Positions 1 to 9,325 of a stretch of 64,000 bases of DNA are shown piece after piece. Numbering within the stretch: the first letter of the stretch is position 1; every line of letters begins with the position of its first letter. A model generated the notes under the pieces. It had not been told where the DNA came from, made no database searches, and saw only the letters and a list, made by a program, of their open reading frames with translations. A program made the position numbers and the translations under genes. Source of the stretch: Phormidium tanganyikae FI6-MK23 (lineage in GTDB: Bacteria; Cyanobacteriota; Cyanobacteriia; Leptolyngbyales; Leptolyngbyaceae); the NCBI GenBank assembly GCA_019359175.1, contig JAHHHU010000017.1, positions 43,009-107,008 on the forward strand. The letters run 5' to 3'.

Positions 1-75
1 ATTCAGGTGGTAGCATATGGGATGAAAGCAGTCAATTAAGCCTCGTACAGAACTTAAGCAAAAGGTAAAAAGGCG

Positions 76-762
76 ATGTTTTTTCACTGGTCTTATCTCC
101 TGCTGATTCCCGGCATGATTTTGGTGTTCTGGGCACAGCAGCGAGTTCAAAGCACATATCGCAAATATTCTGAGATTCCCTCGAAAGCGGGACTGACCGG
201 GGCACAAGTGGCAAAGACAATTCTCGATCGTATGGGGATTCAAAACGTGACGGTTGAACCCGTGGCGGGTGAGTTGACCGACCATTACGATCCGAGTGCG
301 AAAGCGGTTCGCCTTTCGGAAGTTGTTTACAATTCGACTTCGGTAGCGGCAGCGGCGGTTGCGGCACATGAATGCGGGCACGTTCTGCAAGATGTCAAAG
401 GCTACAAGCCGATGAATATGAGAGCCGCACTGGTTCCAGCGGTGAACTTGGGTGCGAATTTTGGCCCGATTTTAATTATGGCGGGTCTATTTATTGGCGC
501 ACTGGGGAAAGTATTTATCCCGCTCGGAATTGCGCTGTTTGCAGCGGTGATTATTTTCCATAGTGTAACCTTGCCTGTTGAGTTTGATGCGTCGAATCGG
601 GCATTGCGTCTGATTGGTGAGTTGGGCATCTTGCAGGGTGAGGAAAATCAAGGGGCGCGGAAAGTGTTGAACGCAGCGGCGTTTACTTATGTGGCAACTG
701 CGCTCTATGCGTTGCTTCAACTGCTGCAATATATTTTGATTGCGATGGGTCAGCGCGATTAA
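76..762 (+). CDS. Membrane zinc metallopeptidase, YugP family
   Basis: A 228-residue protein with the zinc-peptidase signature HECGH at residues 98-102 (two His ligands and the catalytic Glu). The family's downstream EFDAS motif starts near residue 169 and is expected to give the third ligand. A hydrophobic segment lies at about residues 5-20 and a long hydrophobic stretch at about 120-165, so it should sit in the membrane. Length fits the YugP/Zn_peptidase_2 family. The ATG at 76 follows an aggtaaaaagg stretch that can serve as ribosome binding site. Substrate is unknown. It appears monocistronic and ends at a strong terminator shared with the convergent gene. Confidence 0.9.
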   Translation: MFFHWSYLLLIPGMILVFWAQQRVQSTYRKYSEIPSKAGLTGAQVAKTILDRMGIQNVTVEPVAGELTDHYDPSAKAVRLSEVVYNSTSVAAAAVAAHECGHVLQDVKGYKPMNMRAALVPAVNLGANFGPILIMAGLFIGALGKVFIPLGIALFAAVIIFHSVTLPVEFDASNRALRLIGELGILQGEENQGARKVLNAAAFTYVATALYALLQLLQYILIAMGQRD

Positions 763-782
763 GCGATCGATTTCATTTCAAT

Positions 783-820
783 AAAAGAGCCGATTGGGAA
801 ATCCTCGATCGGCTCTTTTA
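783..820. terminator. Bidirectional intrinsic terminator
   Basis: Perfect 12-bp inverted repeat aaaagagccgat / atcggctctttt (783-794 and 808-819) with a 13-nt loop. It ends in a T run on both strands and lies between two convergent genes. Confidence 0.85.
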
Positions 821-825
821 TTGGT

Positions 826-2394
826 TTACCAAGTCACACGATCGCTTAATTGCTCCATTAGCTTTTTACCGACACCCGGAACACGATCGAGATCTTCGAT
901 CGTGTTAATTGGTCGTGCTCGAATAATTCGTTTCGCTAATCCAGAACCAATTCCGGGCAGTGCTTGTAACTCCGCTTCGGTCGCAGTATTCAGATTCACC
1001 TTACCATCGGCTCTGATAGTGGGTGGAGGGCATTGTTTTTGTTGAGCATCTACTTTGCGCTGGATTGCGGGGGGAACACCAAGGGCTGAGTTGGCGTACA
1101 GTCGATCGAACTCTCGCTGGAAATGCGCGGCAACTGTTGAACTATGAATGATCAACAAGGTTTCATCATTGCCTCGATTGGCGGCGTTTGTCCAGTTGTG
1201 TGAGCCTGTGATTACAGTTTGTCGATCGACAATTCCAAACTTATGATGCAATAAATCTCCGGGTGGAAGCTGCGGTACACCCACGGTTTTGAGCGGATTT
1301 TGCCACGGGCGATTGTTCGGTTCCCATTTACAGTTATCACTTAGCGCAATGCCCAACATATCTAAGCCTTCGCTGAATGTCCTGTAGATAAATGTTGGTT
1401 CGATCAAAGCTCGAATTGCAATGTTTGAACGAGGTTCGATTGCATTCACCAAATCTTGATCCGAGAACACGAACAAAGCTAAATCGATCGATTGCGTCGA
1501 TTGTTGTAGTGTTTTCGCGATCAAACCATTCGAGGTCTGCTCCCAAGGAATTTTGTTGGAATTTGGGGAGAAGTGTAGATCAAGTTGCGTTTCACCGATT
1601 TTGAACTGTTGAACTGGGCGATCGGGTTTCTTCACTCCGAACTTGCGATCGCGCCACATCAGTTCAAATTCTTCAGTAAATGCCTGTGCTAACTCAGGAC
1701 TGTTAATTCTTAAAAGAGTGTTGACATTACCACGGCTGCTCGGACGGGCAAAATCGCCGAAAACATCGGACAAAGTAAAGTTCGCCGAAGTCACGATCGT
1801 TGTTTTGCTATCCACAACTATAAATTTGTGGTGCATCAAATCGCTGCCTCGGCTCCCGTCTGCACGATCGTCAATTCGAGGAATCTTCGCATTATCGAGA
1901 ACAACCAAGGCATCACGATCGCGAATTTCTTCTTCGCTCAGTTGTCCATCGCGATTTTGATCGATTAGCGATCGAGCTTCCTGATATCTTGCTTTTTCGC
2001 GCTCAGGTAGTTTCTCAATTTCTGCTGTCGTATACGCACTGTAAGGACGGGAATACTCATTTTCCAGAATGACTCGAATTTTGACTCCAGCAGCAGCACG
2101 ATCGCGCAGCGCTTTCGCCACATTCGGCAATCGAAACTCTTGAACTGCGATATCAATTCTTGAGGTTGCAGCGGCAATTGACTCAATCAAAACTTGCTCT
2201 AAGTTATCGCCCGATCGTGTAATTTTCCGATACGGCTCGGTATATTCAGACGTAGGTTCCTGATTTGTAAAAACCTGAATATTCGGATCTTGTGGGAGCG
2301 GAGTCGGGCGCACACTTACCGAAGATGCCGCTTGGCACCCCGTAAACAGTGCCACACAGAGACTAAACTGGAGAAAGTGATTGAGTCTAACCAC
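826..2394 (-). CDS. Phospholipase D-like lipoprotein with EF-hand loop and C-terminal HhH domain
   Basis: A 522-residue protein. It starts with a lipoprotein signal peptide (lipobox LFTGC near residues 16-20), so it should be membrane-anchored outside the cytoplasm. Two PLD catalytic HxKxxxxD motifs are present, at H188-H189-K190 and H383-H384-K385, each followed by the usual SxN/GSHNW stretch. This fits the two-HKD fold, which cleaves phosphodiester bonds in lipids or nucleic acid. The last 60 residues are a ComEA-type helix-hairpin-helix DNA-binding module (PGIGSG, VPGVGKK). An EF-hand-like calcium loop lies at 145-156, between the first N-terminal strands and the first HKD motif. The combination suggests an exported nuclease, possibly tied to DNA uptake (inference). 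Confidence 0.85.
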   Translation of the reverse strand: MVRLNHFLQFSLCVALFTGCQAASSVSVRPTPLPQDPNIQVFTNQEPTSEYTEPYRKITRSGDNLEQVLIESIAAATSRIDIAVQEFRLPNVAKALRDRAAAGVKIRVILENEYSRPYSAYTTAEIEKLPEREKARYQEARSLIDQNRDGQLSEEEIRDRDALVVLDNAKIPRIDDRADGSRGSDLMHHKFIVVDSKTTIVTSANFTLSDVFGDFARPSSRGNVNTLLRINSPELAQAFTEEFELMWRDRKFGVKKPDRPVQQFKIGETQLDLHFSPNSNKIPWEQTSNGLIAKTLQQSTQSIDLALFVFSDQDLVNAIEPRSNIAIRALIEPTFIYRTFSEGLDMLGIALSDNCKWEPNNRPWQNPLKTVGVPQLPPGDLLHHKFGIVDRQTVITGSHNWTNAANRGNDETLLIIHSSTVAAHFQREFDRLYANSALGVPPAIQRKVDAQQKQCPPPTIRADGKVNLNTATEAELQALPGIGSGLAKRIIRARPINTIEDLDRVPGVGKKLMEQLSDRVTW

Positions 2395-2481
2395 AAGCTA
2401 GATTGCCCCACAAAAAGAACCTGCTACTTTCAAGCAGCGACTCTGAACAGCGTACCCATTTTTCTTTGACCAACCCCGCTC

Positions 2482-3651
2482 ATGCAAATCTACCTCGATT
2501 ACAGTGCGACTACTCCCACGCGACCTGAAGCGATCGCGCAAATGCAGCAAGTTTTGACGGAGCAATGGGGCAATCCGTCGAGCCTGCACGTCTGGGGAAA
2601 TCGCGCCGCGACAATTTTAGAGCGATCGCGGTTTCAAGTCGCTCGATTCATCAACGCGCCCGAAGAATCGATCGTGTTCACTTCTGGCGGTACTGAGTCG
2701 AATAATTTGGCGGTGATGGGTATCGCGCATCAGTACAGCACTCCGCAACACATGATTATTTCGAGTGTGGAACATTCTGCAATTTCCGAACCTGTTCGAC
2801 TTCTAGAGCAGTGGGGTTGGGAAATTACGCGCCTTCCGGTGAATGTGTTGGGACAAGTGAATCCCGTTGATTTGCAGTCAGCATTGCGATCGAATACGGT
2901 GCTAGTGTCGATCATTTACGGTCAAAGCGAAGTCGGAACGGTGCAACCGATCGCGCAAATTGGTCAGATTGTGCGGAATCACGGCGCGATCTTCCATACT
3001 GATGCCGTTCAAGTTGCGGGAAGATTGCCGCTGGATGTGCAGCAGTTACCTGTTGATTTACTCTCGCTTTCAAGTCATAAGCTCTATGGTTCTCAAGGAG
3101 CGGGAGCGCTGTATGTTCGTCCGGGTGTGGAGTTAGCTCCATTGTTAAATGGGGGTGGGCAAGAAGGGAAACTACGATCGGGTACTCAAGCGTTACCTGC
3201 GATCGCGAGTTTCGGAATTGCAGCAGAGTTAAGCGCACAGGAACTATCAACCGAAACGCCGAGATTGATTCGATTACGAGATCGATTGTTCGATCAGCTT
3301 TCTGATGTTCCCGAATTAGTGACAACGGGCGATCGAATTCATCGCTTGCCGCATCATGTGAGTTTCTGTTTGCCCGATGCCGATGGCGAAATGCTGAACG
3401 GAAAAGTTTTAGTCCGACAAATGAATCTAGCTGGAATCGGCATTAGTGCGGGGGCTGCCTGTAGCAGTGGCACATTGAAGCCGAGCGCGATTTTGTTAAC
3501 GATGGGATATAGCGATCGTGCAGCAAAATCGGGAATTCGACTGACGTTGGGACGACATACGACTGAGGAAGACATTGATTGGAGTGCGATCGTGCTGAAG
3601 CAAATTTTGGCGCGACTGCAACCGCAGAAACAACCTTGTGAATGTTTTTAA
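2482..3651 (+). CDS. Cysteine desulfurase, NifS/IscS type
   Basis: A 389-residue class V aminotransferase-fold enzyme that takes sulfur from cysteine as a persulfide for Fe-S cluster and thio-cofactor assembly. It begins with the family start MxIYLDYSATTPT. The PLP-binding lysine is K200 in SSHKLYG. The persulfide cysteine is C327 in GAACSSG, on the longer mobile loop of the NifS/IscS (group I) type. The C terminus ends CECF, a little extra cysteine pair. It is divergent from the phospholipase-like gene, with 87 bp between them. No scaffold (iscU/sufE) gene is adjacent, so the exact acceptor cannot be read from context. Confidence 0.92.
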   Translation: MQIYLDYSATTPTRPEAIAQMQQVLTEQWGNPSSLHVWGNRAATILERSRFQVARFINAPEESIVFTSGGTESNNLAVMGIAHQYSTPQHMIISSVEHSAISEPVRLLEQWGWEITRLPVNVLGQVNPVDLQSALRSNTVLVSIIYGQSEVGTVQPIAQIGQIVRNHGAIFHTDAVQVAGRLPLDVQQLPVDLLSLSSHKLYGSQGAGALYVRPGVELAPLLNGGGQEGKLRSGTQALPAIASFGIAAELSAQELSTETPRLIRLRDRLFDQLSDVPELVTTGDRIHRLPHHVSFCLPDADGEMLNGKVLVRQMNLAGIGISAGAACSSGTLKPSAILLTMGYSDRAAKSGIRLTLGRHTTEEDIDWSAIVLKQILARLQPQKQPCECF

Positions 3652-3759
3652 GGTATCCAAAAACTAAGCCGAGTTCGATAAGATGAAAGGATTGCCCTCA
3701 CCATACAATGTGTATAGCTCTTTGTTCGTAGGCACTGCGTTAGTCGAGTCTTGAACTTA

Positions 3760-3788
3760 TTCAAACTTAGTGTGAACAGTCGTACAAT
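3760..3788 (+). promoter_or_regulatory. Possible sigma-70 promoter with almost no leader
   Basis: TTCAAA (3760-3765), a 17-bp spacer and TACAAT (3783-3788) precede the ATG at 3795 by only 6 bp. If used, the transcript of the Rpn gene would be leaderless or nearly so. Pattern match only. Confidence 0.3.
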
Positions 3789-3794
3789 CTCTCC

Positions 3795-4565
3795 ATGTAC
3801 GATGACACTTGCCGATTTCTTGCTGAACACTTCCCCGCTGACTTTGCCAGTCGGCTGTTGGGAAAAGCTGTCAGCCTGACCGAACTCAAACCCTCTGAAC
3901 TCTCACTCGATCCCATTCGGGCGGATGCCCTGATTTTGCTTCAGTCCGACGAGTCAGTTTTGCATCTAGAGTTCCAGACTCGCCCTGACAAAGACATTCC
4001 GTTTCGGATGCTAGATTACCGAGTACGAGTCTACCGGAAATATCCAGCCAAAACTATGCGGCAAGTGGTGATCTACCTTCAGCCCACTGGATCTGCTCTC
4101 GTTCAGCAAATCAGCTTTTATATGGAGCGGACTCGCCATGAATTTGATGTGATTCGCCTGTGGGAGCAGCCCAGCGCACTGTTTCTGCAATATCCTGGAC
4201 TCATTCCTTTTGCGGCGCTCGGTCAAAGTGCAAATTCAGAAGTGGCATTGCGTCAGGCTGCCCAGGCAATTAATCAAATTCAAGATCCAACGATACAAGC
4301 TAACCTAACAGCGGCTTCAGCGATTTTGGCTGGGCTAAGATTAGAAGATGATGTGATTTATCAATTATTGCAGAGGGATATTATGCAGGAGTCATCCGTT
4401 TATCGTTCGATTTTTGCAGAAGGAGCAGCAGAAAAACAACGGGAAATTGCTCTTAATTTGCTAAGAGAAGGCTTTCCAGTTGAAGCCGTTGCGCGTGGAA
4501 CAGGTTTATCGATCGGAGAAGTCCAACAGCTTCAACAACACCTCAATCAGTCTGCATCATCTTGA
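3795..4565 (+). CDS. Rpn family nuclease (PD-(D/E)XK, recombination-promoting type)
   Basis: A 256-residue protein with the layout common in cyanobacterial Rpn/putative-transposase proteins. The N-terminal nuclease core shows D44 (RADALILL) and E59-x-Q61 (HLEFQT), the PD-(D/E)XK-like active-site triad. A helical middle follows, and the C-terminal tail (about 222-256) resembles a small helix-turn-helix with the motif GFPVEAVARGTGLS. Rpn proteins are endonucleases that spread as multi-copy families. Whether this copy is active is not known. Its last 9 bases overlap the end of convergent larB. Confidence 0.8.
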   Translation: MYDDTCRFLAEHFPADFASRLLGKAVSLTELKPSELSLDPIRADALILLQSDESVLHLEFQTRPDKDIPFRMLDYRVRVYRKYPAKTMRQVVIYLQPTGSALVQQISFYMERTRHEFDVIRLWEQPSALFLQYPGLIPFAALGQSANSEVALRQAAQAINQIQDPTIQANLTAASAILAGLRLEDDVIYQLLQRDIMQESSVYRSIFAEGAAEKQREIALNLLREGFPVEAVARGTGLSIGEVQQLQQHLNQSASS

Positions 4566-5330
4566 TTTGAGTTTTGCACCCGTTCTAAGAATCTGACCTG
4601 CCAACATTGCTCCACCAAATCCATTGTCAATGTTGACGACTCCAATTCCCGTTGCACAGGAGTTCAGCATCGTTAACAATGCGGACAATCCATTAAAACT
4701 TGCGCCATATCCGATGCTGGTCGGAACTGCAACGATTGCACAATCTGACAATCCCGCCACCACGCTCGGCAACGCCCCTTCCATTCCCGCCACCACAATC
4801 AACACATCCGCCTGTGATAAAACGTGAACGTTGCTAAGTAAGCGATGAATGCCAGCGACTCCCACATCCCAGAGGCGCTGCACTCGGAAACCGCATAGTT
4901 CAGCCGTAATCGCAGCTTCTTCGGCAACGGGAAGGTCAGCAGTTCCAGCAGAAAGAATCCCGATCGTACCTTGATGAGTAGGAGATTGAACTGGATTCAA
5001 TGCACAGATTCGAGCCGTCGGATAGTAGATTGCATCGGGAACCATCTCTTTTACCCAAGCATAAACCTCTGCTTCCATCCGGGTTGCCATCACGACAGAA
5101 GCTTTACCACGCAGGGCTTCCATGATTTGGGCGATTTGTTCCGGGGTTTTTCCGGGACTCCAGATCACTTCGGGAAATCCGGTTCTCAGAGATCGATGAT
5201 GATCAATATTCGCAAAGTCACCCACAGGTTCAAACGCCAGATATTTCAGCTTATCGAGGGCATCAGCTGAACTCACTTTGCCTTGAGAAACTTCGTCGAG
5301 TAATGCTTTGAGCGCTTCGGGTTGACTCAT
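4557..5330 (-). CDS. larB: LarB, pyridinium-3,5-biscarboxylate mononucleotide synthase
   Basis: A 257-residue protein of the PurE-like AIR-carboxylase fold. In the LarB family it carboxylates nicotinate adenine dinucleotide in the first step of the nickel-pincer nucleotide cofactor of lactate racemase. Visible marks are the N-terminal helical region (ALLDEVSQGKVSSADALDKL), the GTADLPVAEEAA segment and the glycine-rich GMEGALPSVVAGL core. No larA, larC or larE gene is in the window; stand-alone larB genes are common in cyanobacteria. It is followed upstream, on the same strand, by the substrate-binding protein genes with 16 bp between them. Confidence 0.88.
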   Translation of the reverse strand: MSQPEALKALLDEVSQGKVSSADALDKLKYLAFEPVGDFANIDHHRSLRTGFPEVIWSPGKTPEQIAQIMEALRGKASVVMATRMEAEVYAWVKEMVPDAIYYPTARICALNPVQSPTHQGTIGILSAGTADLPVAEEAAITAELCGFRVQRLWDVGVAGIHRLLSNVHVLSQADVLIVVAGMEGALPSVVAGLSDCAIVAVPTSIGYGASFNGLSALLTMLNSCATGIGVVNIDNGFGGAMLAGQILRTGAKLKSR

Positions 5331-5346
5331 TGTTTAGGAAACACAG

Positions 5347-7143
5347 TTACTCTTTTATTCTAAGTTCTTGAATATTCCATAGTCCCCAACTGGGCAAACC
5401 AGAATATTTCAATCCTTCAACTCGATTTCTCACCGCCATGATTGCGGAATCGTTGACTAAGTGAATGACGGGAAGTTGTTCCTGTACGAGTTGTTGAAAT
5501 TCACCGTAGATTTTTTTACGTTTTTCTCGATCGAGTTCTCGCGCTCCTTCAATAAATAAGCGATCGATTTCTTTTTCCCAATCATTTGCCACATAGCCTT
5601 GAATCTTCGACTGTCCTACTTGCTGACTCAAGTTAAACGAATGCGATCCGCCGCTGGTCATCCAGAGATTCGCGAGTCCCTGCGGTTCGATACCACCTGT
5701 AAAGCCGATCATGTGAGCATCCCAATCTCTTGAGCCGTTTATTTTATCGATTAAAACATTGAAATTGATCGGATTGTAATCGACTTCAATCCCAATTCTC
5801 GCGAGATCTTGTCGAACTTGAGCGCCGATCGCTACTCGCGTTAGATTGTTCGTGTTCGTGAGCAGCGTGAATCGGACTCGATTACCTTCAGAGTCGAGAA
5901 GCTGTCCACGATCGTTGTATTTGAAGCCCGCTTTTTTCAACAAGTCCTTTGATTTTTGCGGATCGTAGTTGTAAATTTTTAAGCCTTCTTTTTGCGAGAA
6001 CGGACTTTGTACGGAAATTGGAGAATTCTGAACGACTCCTAAACCTCGAAATAGATTGGTATTGATTCGATCTCTATCGATCGCATAGGCGACCGCTTGA
6101 CGAAACTCCAGTGTATTAAACCAGCGTGACTTAATTGGATCAACGAATGGCTTTCCGTTCTGATCTTTCGCCTTACTGAGATTGAAGGTAAAGTATAAAA
6201 CTCCCGACCAAGGGCCACCATTTAAAACTTGAAAATTCCCTCGATCTTCTTCTCGTTTTAATAAAGAAAAATACTCAGGACGAAGCGGTCTAGTATCTCC
6301 CATCACATCCAGATCACCGGAGCGAAATCTCAATAATTGCGTATCCTGATTCTCAATAAACTGCCAAACAATACGATCGATGTAAGGAAGCTGTGTTCCA
6401 GTTTGATCTTTACGCCAATAGTACGGATTTCGCTTTAAAACTAATCTTTGTCCAGCACTGTAACTATCAATGACATAAGCGCCATTCGTGATGATTTTCT
6501 TTGGATCAGTATCCGTTCCCCAAGTTGAGATAAATGCTGGATTTCCATCGGGTAACTTGCTTTTGACTGCTTCAGAAAGCGAATGCTTTGGCAAAATCAT
6601 GATGCCATCTGGGGCAGCAGTCGCAGCAAGTAGTGGGGCAAAGGGTTCAGGTAGAATGAACTCGACTTGTCGATCGCTAATTTTCTGAACCTTTGGAAAA
6701 ACCTTCTTCGTTCCTATCTGAACGCTTTCCTTTTGGTCGGTTGGAACTTGCGGATTAAAAACAACATCCTCGTATGTAAAGACAACATCATCCGCTGTTA
6801 AAGGTGTTCCATCCGACCATTTCAAGTTCGGTCTAAGTGTGAAAACGACGCGCTTATTATCAGACGAGAACTTCCACGATTCTGCTAATGCAGGCTCATA
6901 GTCTCCGGTCGTACCATTCTCTTTTGTTAGTCCCTCATAAATGAATGGAAATACACTCGGAAAAGTTTGATTGTTCGCGTAATTAAATGTTTTAGGATCA
7001 GTTGGACTTACTAATACTAACTGCGGAATCTGTGCAGCTTCGGTTTTGTACTCGCGCGGATTGCAACCTGATAGAAAGAGTGAAGCGATCGCCAAAATCA
7101 CCACAAAGCCTCGACGCATACTTTGAAACTGTATCTCTCTCAT
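5347..7143 (-). CDS. ABC transporter substrate-binding lipoprotein, peptide/nickel family 5 (paralog 1)
   Basis: A 598-residue extracytoplasmic solute receptor of the SBP_bac_5 (DppA/OppA) family, which captures peptides or similar solutes for an ABC importer. Residues 1-27 form a lipoprotein signal with lipobox LFLSGC. The family stretch around residues 100-125 (FTLRPNLKWSDGTPLTADDVVFTYE is its core, seen here in part) and the late DWEKEIDRLFIEGARELD region are clear. It is closely related to the protein encoded at 7399-9183, so the two are tandem paralogs. No permease or ATPase genes are nearby, so the partner transporter must be elsewhere. Confidence 0.9.
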   Translation of the reverse strand: MREIQFQSMRRGFVVILAIASLFLSGCNPREYKTEAAQIPQLVLVSPTDPKTFNYANNQTFPSVFPFIYEGLTKENGTTGDYEPALAESWKFSSDNKRVVFTLRPNLKWSDGTPLTADDVVFTYEDVVFNPQVPTDQKESVQIGTKKVFPKVQKISDRQVEFILPEPFAPLLAATAAPDGIMILPKHSLSEAVKSKLPDGNPAFISTWGTDTDPKKIITNGAYVIDSYSAGQRLVLKRNPYYWRKDQTGTQLPYIDRIVWQFIENQDTQLLRFRSGDLDVMGDTRPLRPEYFSLLKREEDRGNFQVLNGGPWSGVLYFTFNLSKAKDQNGKPFVDPIKSRWFNTLEFRQAVAYAIDRDRINTNLFRGLGVVQNSPISVQSPFSQKEGLKIYNYDPQKSKDLLKKAGFKYNDRGQLLDSEGNRVRFTLLTNTNNLTRVAIGAQVRQDLARIGIEVDYNPINFNVLIDKINGSRDWDAHMIGFTGGIEPQGLANLWMTSGGSHSFNLSQQVGQSKIQGYVANDWEKEIDRLFIEGARELDREKRKKIYGEFQQLVQEQLPVIHLVNDSAIMAVRNRVEGLKYSGLPSWGLWNIQELRIKE

Positions 7144-7161
7144 TCTTCTATTTCACTCGCT

Positions 7162-7392
7162 TCAAGGCTTTTCATCGCGCATTCTTTTTTGCAGTTCTAC
7201 CGGATCTTCGTTGAAGTTTGGTGAGTCTTTCAGGATGCCAGCGTATTCAGAAAGAAACCTCTCCGGCTGTTCTACAAAAGCTTGATTCGCTCCAGATTTC
7301 TGCTGCAAAGACTCAATAAATATGAGTACCTGGCTCGCTTGGTCTTCTGGCAACGTCTTCACCAATTCATAGATTTTGTCTGCTACTTTCAT
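7162..7392 (-). CDS. Small DUF2281-like protein (orphan antitoxin type)
   Basis: A 76-residue soluble protein starting MKVADKIYELVKTLPE and continuing with a leucine-rich helix (VLIFIESLQQK), the pattern of DUF2281 proteins, which often accompany VapC-like toxins. The C-terminal half (about 40-76) resembles the tail of such antitoxins. No toxin gene is beside it. It lies in the gap between two substrate-binding protein genes, 6 bp after one and 18 bp before the other, on the same strand, so it is probably co-transcribed with them. Its role there is unknown. Confidence 0.65.
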   Translation of the reverse strand: MKVADKIYELVKTLPEDQASQVLIFIESLQQKSGANQAFVEQPERFLSEYAGILKDSPNFNEDPVELQKRMRDEKP

Positions 7393-7398
7393 TATTTG

Positions 7399-9183
7399 CT
7401 AATCCTCGACTCTCAGTTCGTAGAGGTTCCACAGTGCGCCACCACTTTCGGGATATTGCACCCCTTTTACCCGATTTCGAACAACTGCCATCACCCGTGC
7501 GTTTACCAACGGAATCCAAGGCAAATATTCCTGAGAAATCTTCTGAATTTGACCGTAGATCTGTTTGCGCTTGGCTTCGTCTAATTCCTGTGCGCCTTCC
7601 ACATAGAGCCGCCCGATCTCTGCTTCCCAATCTGCAACAACACGACCTTCAAGCGGCGGTTTTCCAGGAGTTGCAGACTGATTGAAACTATGCGATCGAC
7701 TTTCCGGCAACCACACATTTGCCCCACTATTCGGCTCTTTACTGCCGCCCATTGCTAATAGATACGACTCCCATTCCTGAGTGTTATCCAACTTATCAAT
7801 CAATACCCCGAAGTTAATCGGATTGATATCGACTTGAATCCCCAATCGGCTCAAATCTTGCTTGATCTGTGCGACCATTGCTTCTCGTACCACATTGCCC
7901 GCATTCGTGATCAGCGTAAAGCGAACCGCGTTTCCTTCTGCGTCGGTCAACTGTCCGCGAGAATTTAGCTTAAATCCTGCTTCTGTTAGTAACTGTTTTG
8001 AACGAGTTTGATCAAAGTTATAAGCTTTTAGCCCTTCTTCGGGTTTGAGATAGTACGGGCTGGTTTCGAGAATTTGCGAATTGATCAACACGCCCAATCC
8101 GCGAAAAATGTTCGTGTTCATTCGTTCGCGATCGATAGCGTATGCGATCGCTTGTCGGAATTTTGGTTCGTTAAACCACTTCGACTTCACCGGATCAACG
8201 ACCGGACGACCATTTCTCCGTCCCTTATTTTGGTTGAACGCCATAAAGGTTGTAATCGGTCGAGTGCCGCCGATATACGTTGTGAAATCGCCCCGTTTTT
8301 CCTGCTTTTTCAGAATTGGATAATCTTCCGGGCGAATCGGCTCAGACACATCCAAACCGCCCGATCTAAACTGCAAAAGAATCGTGTTCTGATTTTCCAC
8401 CACGCTCCAAATAATCCGCTCAATAAAAGGCTGCTGATTGTTTTGAGCATCTTTGCGCCAGTAGTTCGGATTGCGTTTAAAGATAATGCGCTGAGTTGCG
8501 GAATATTGGTCGATCGTATACGGCCCGTTTCCGATCACCTTTCTCGGATCGGTGTCGGTTCCCCAAGTCGAGAGAAAGATCGGGTTGCCATCAGAACCCG
8601 TTTTTCTCACTGTTTCTTCTAGAATATGTTTTGGCAAAATCGCCAATCCACCTGTCACCCGCACAAAGGGCGCAAATGGTTCGGGGGTTGTGAATTCAAC
8701 TCGTCGATCGTCAATTTTTCGTACCGACGGCAGAGCGCGTTGCTTACCGATCCGCAAGACATCTTGAATATCGGTTGGGACTTTGGCATTCAAGAAAATA
8801 TCCTGGAACGTAAAGACGACATCATCGGCGGTCAGCGGCGCACCATCCGACCATTTCAACCCTTCGCGCAGCGTAAACGTCACTTTCTTTTTGTCCGGCG
8901 CGATTTCCCACTTTTCAGCAAGCTCTGGCTCTAATTCTCCGGTCAATCCATTTTCAGTAATCAGCCCAACGTATACAAATCCCGTGACGTTCGGATCTTC
9001 GTTAATCAGCGCATAGTTAAATGACTTTGGATCGCTGAGAACCGTATCGATCATTTGCGGAACTCTTGCTGCCTGGGTTTTGTAGCCCTGCGGATTGCAA
9101 GCCGTAATGCCGATCGCAAAACAAAACGTCACCATTGCAAACGTCCAGAATCGCCAAAAACCTGTCGGAGCAGAAAATTTCAT
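7399..9183 (-). CDS. ABC transporter substrate-binding lipoprotein, family 5 (paralog 2)
   Basis: A 594-residue SBP_bac_5 lipoprotein with lipobox ITAC (C29). It shares long stretches with the downstream copy, for example SDGAPLTADDVVFTFQDI, STWGTDTDP and RQAIAYAIDRERMNTN, so a local duplication is likely. It should bind peptides or related ligands at the outer face of the plasma membrane. The first gene of the apparent unit 9183 to 5347, it is divergent from the toxin-antitoxin pair beginning at 9326. Ligand cannot be told from sequence. Confidence 0.9.
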   Translation of the reverse strand: MKFSAPTGFWRFWTFAMVTFCFAIGITACNPQGYKTQAARVPQMIDTVLSDPKSFNYALINEDPNVTGFVYVGLITENGLTGELEPELAEKWEIAPDKKKVTFTLREGLKWSDGAPLTADDVVFTFQDIFLNAKVPTDIQDVLRIGKQRALPSVRKIDDRRVEFTTPEPFAPFVRVTGGLAILPKHILEETVRKTGSDGNPIFLSTWGTDTDPRKVIGNGPYTIDQYSATQRIIFKRNPNYWRKDAQNNQQPFIERIIWSVVENQNTILLQFRSGGLDVSEPIRPEDYPILKKQEKRGDFTTYIGGTRPITTFMAFNQNKGRRNGRPVVDPVKSKWFNEPKFRQAIAYAIDRERMNTNIFRGLGVLINSQILETSPYYLKPEEGLKAYNFDQTRSKQLLTEAGFKLNSRGQLTDAEGNAVRFTLITNAGNVVREAMVAQIKQDLSRLGIQVDINPINFGVLIDKLDNTQEWESYLLAMGGSKEPNSGANVWLPESRSHSFNQSATPGKPPLEGRVVADWEAEIGRLYVEGAQELDEAKRKQIYGQIQKISQEYLPWIPLVNARVMAVVRNRVKGVQYPESGGALWNLYELRVED

Positions 9184-9325
9184 ACGTCGATCGCGCTGCT
9201 TTCAGAAAGTGATTCTATCCTTTCTACACCTTTTGCGGGATTTCTGGGCGATTTATCTAAGATTGTGTTGCTATTTTGGCTGCTACGATCCAGGAAGTAG
9301 GTTTAAGAGATCTAGAGAGATAGCC

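Noticed and set aside
8074..8622. 182-codon plus-strand frame
   Set aside because: Antisense shadow of the substrate-binding lipoprotein gene, with implausible composition.
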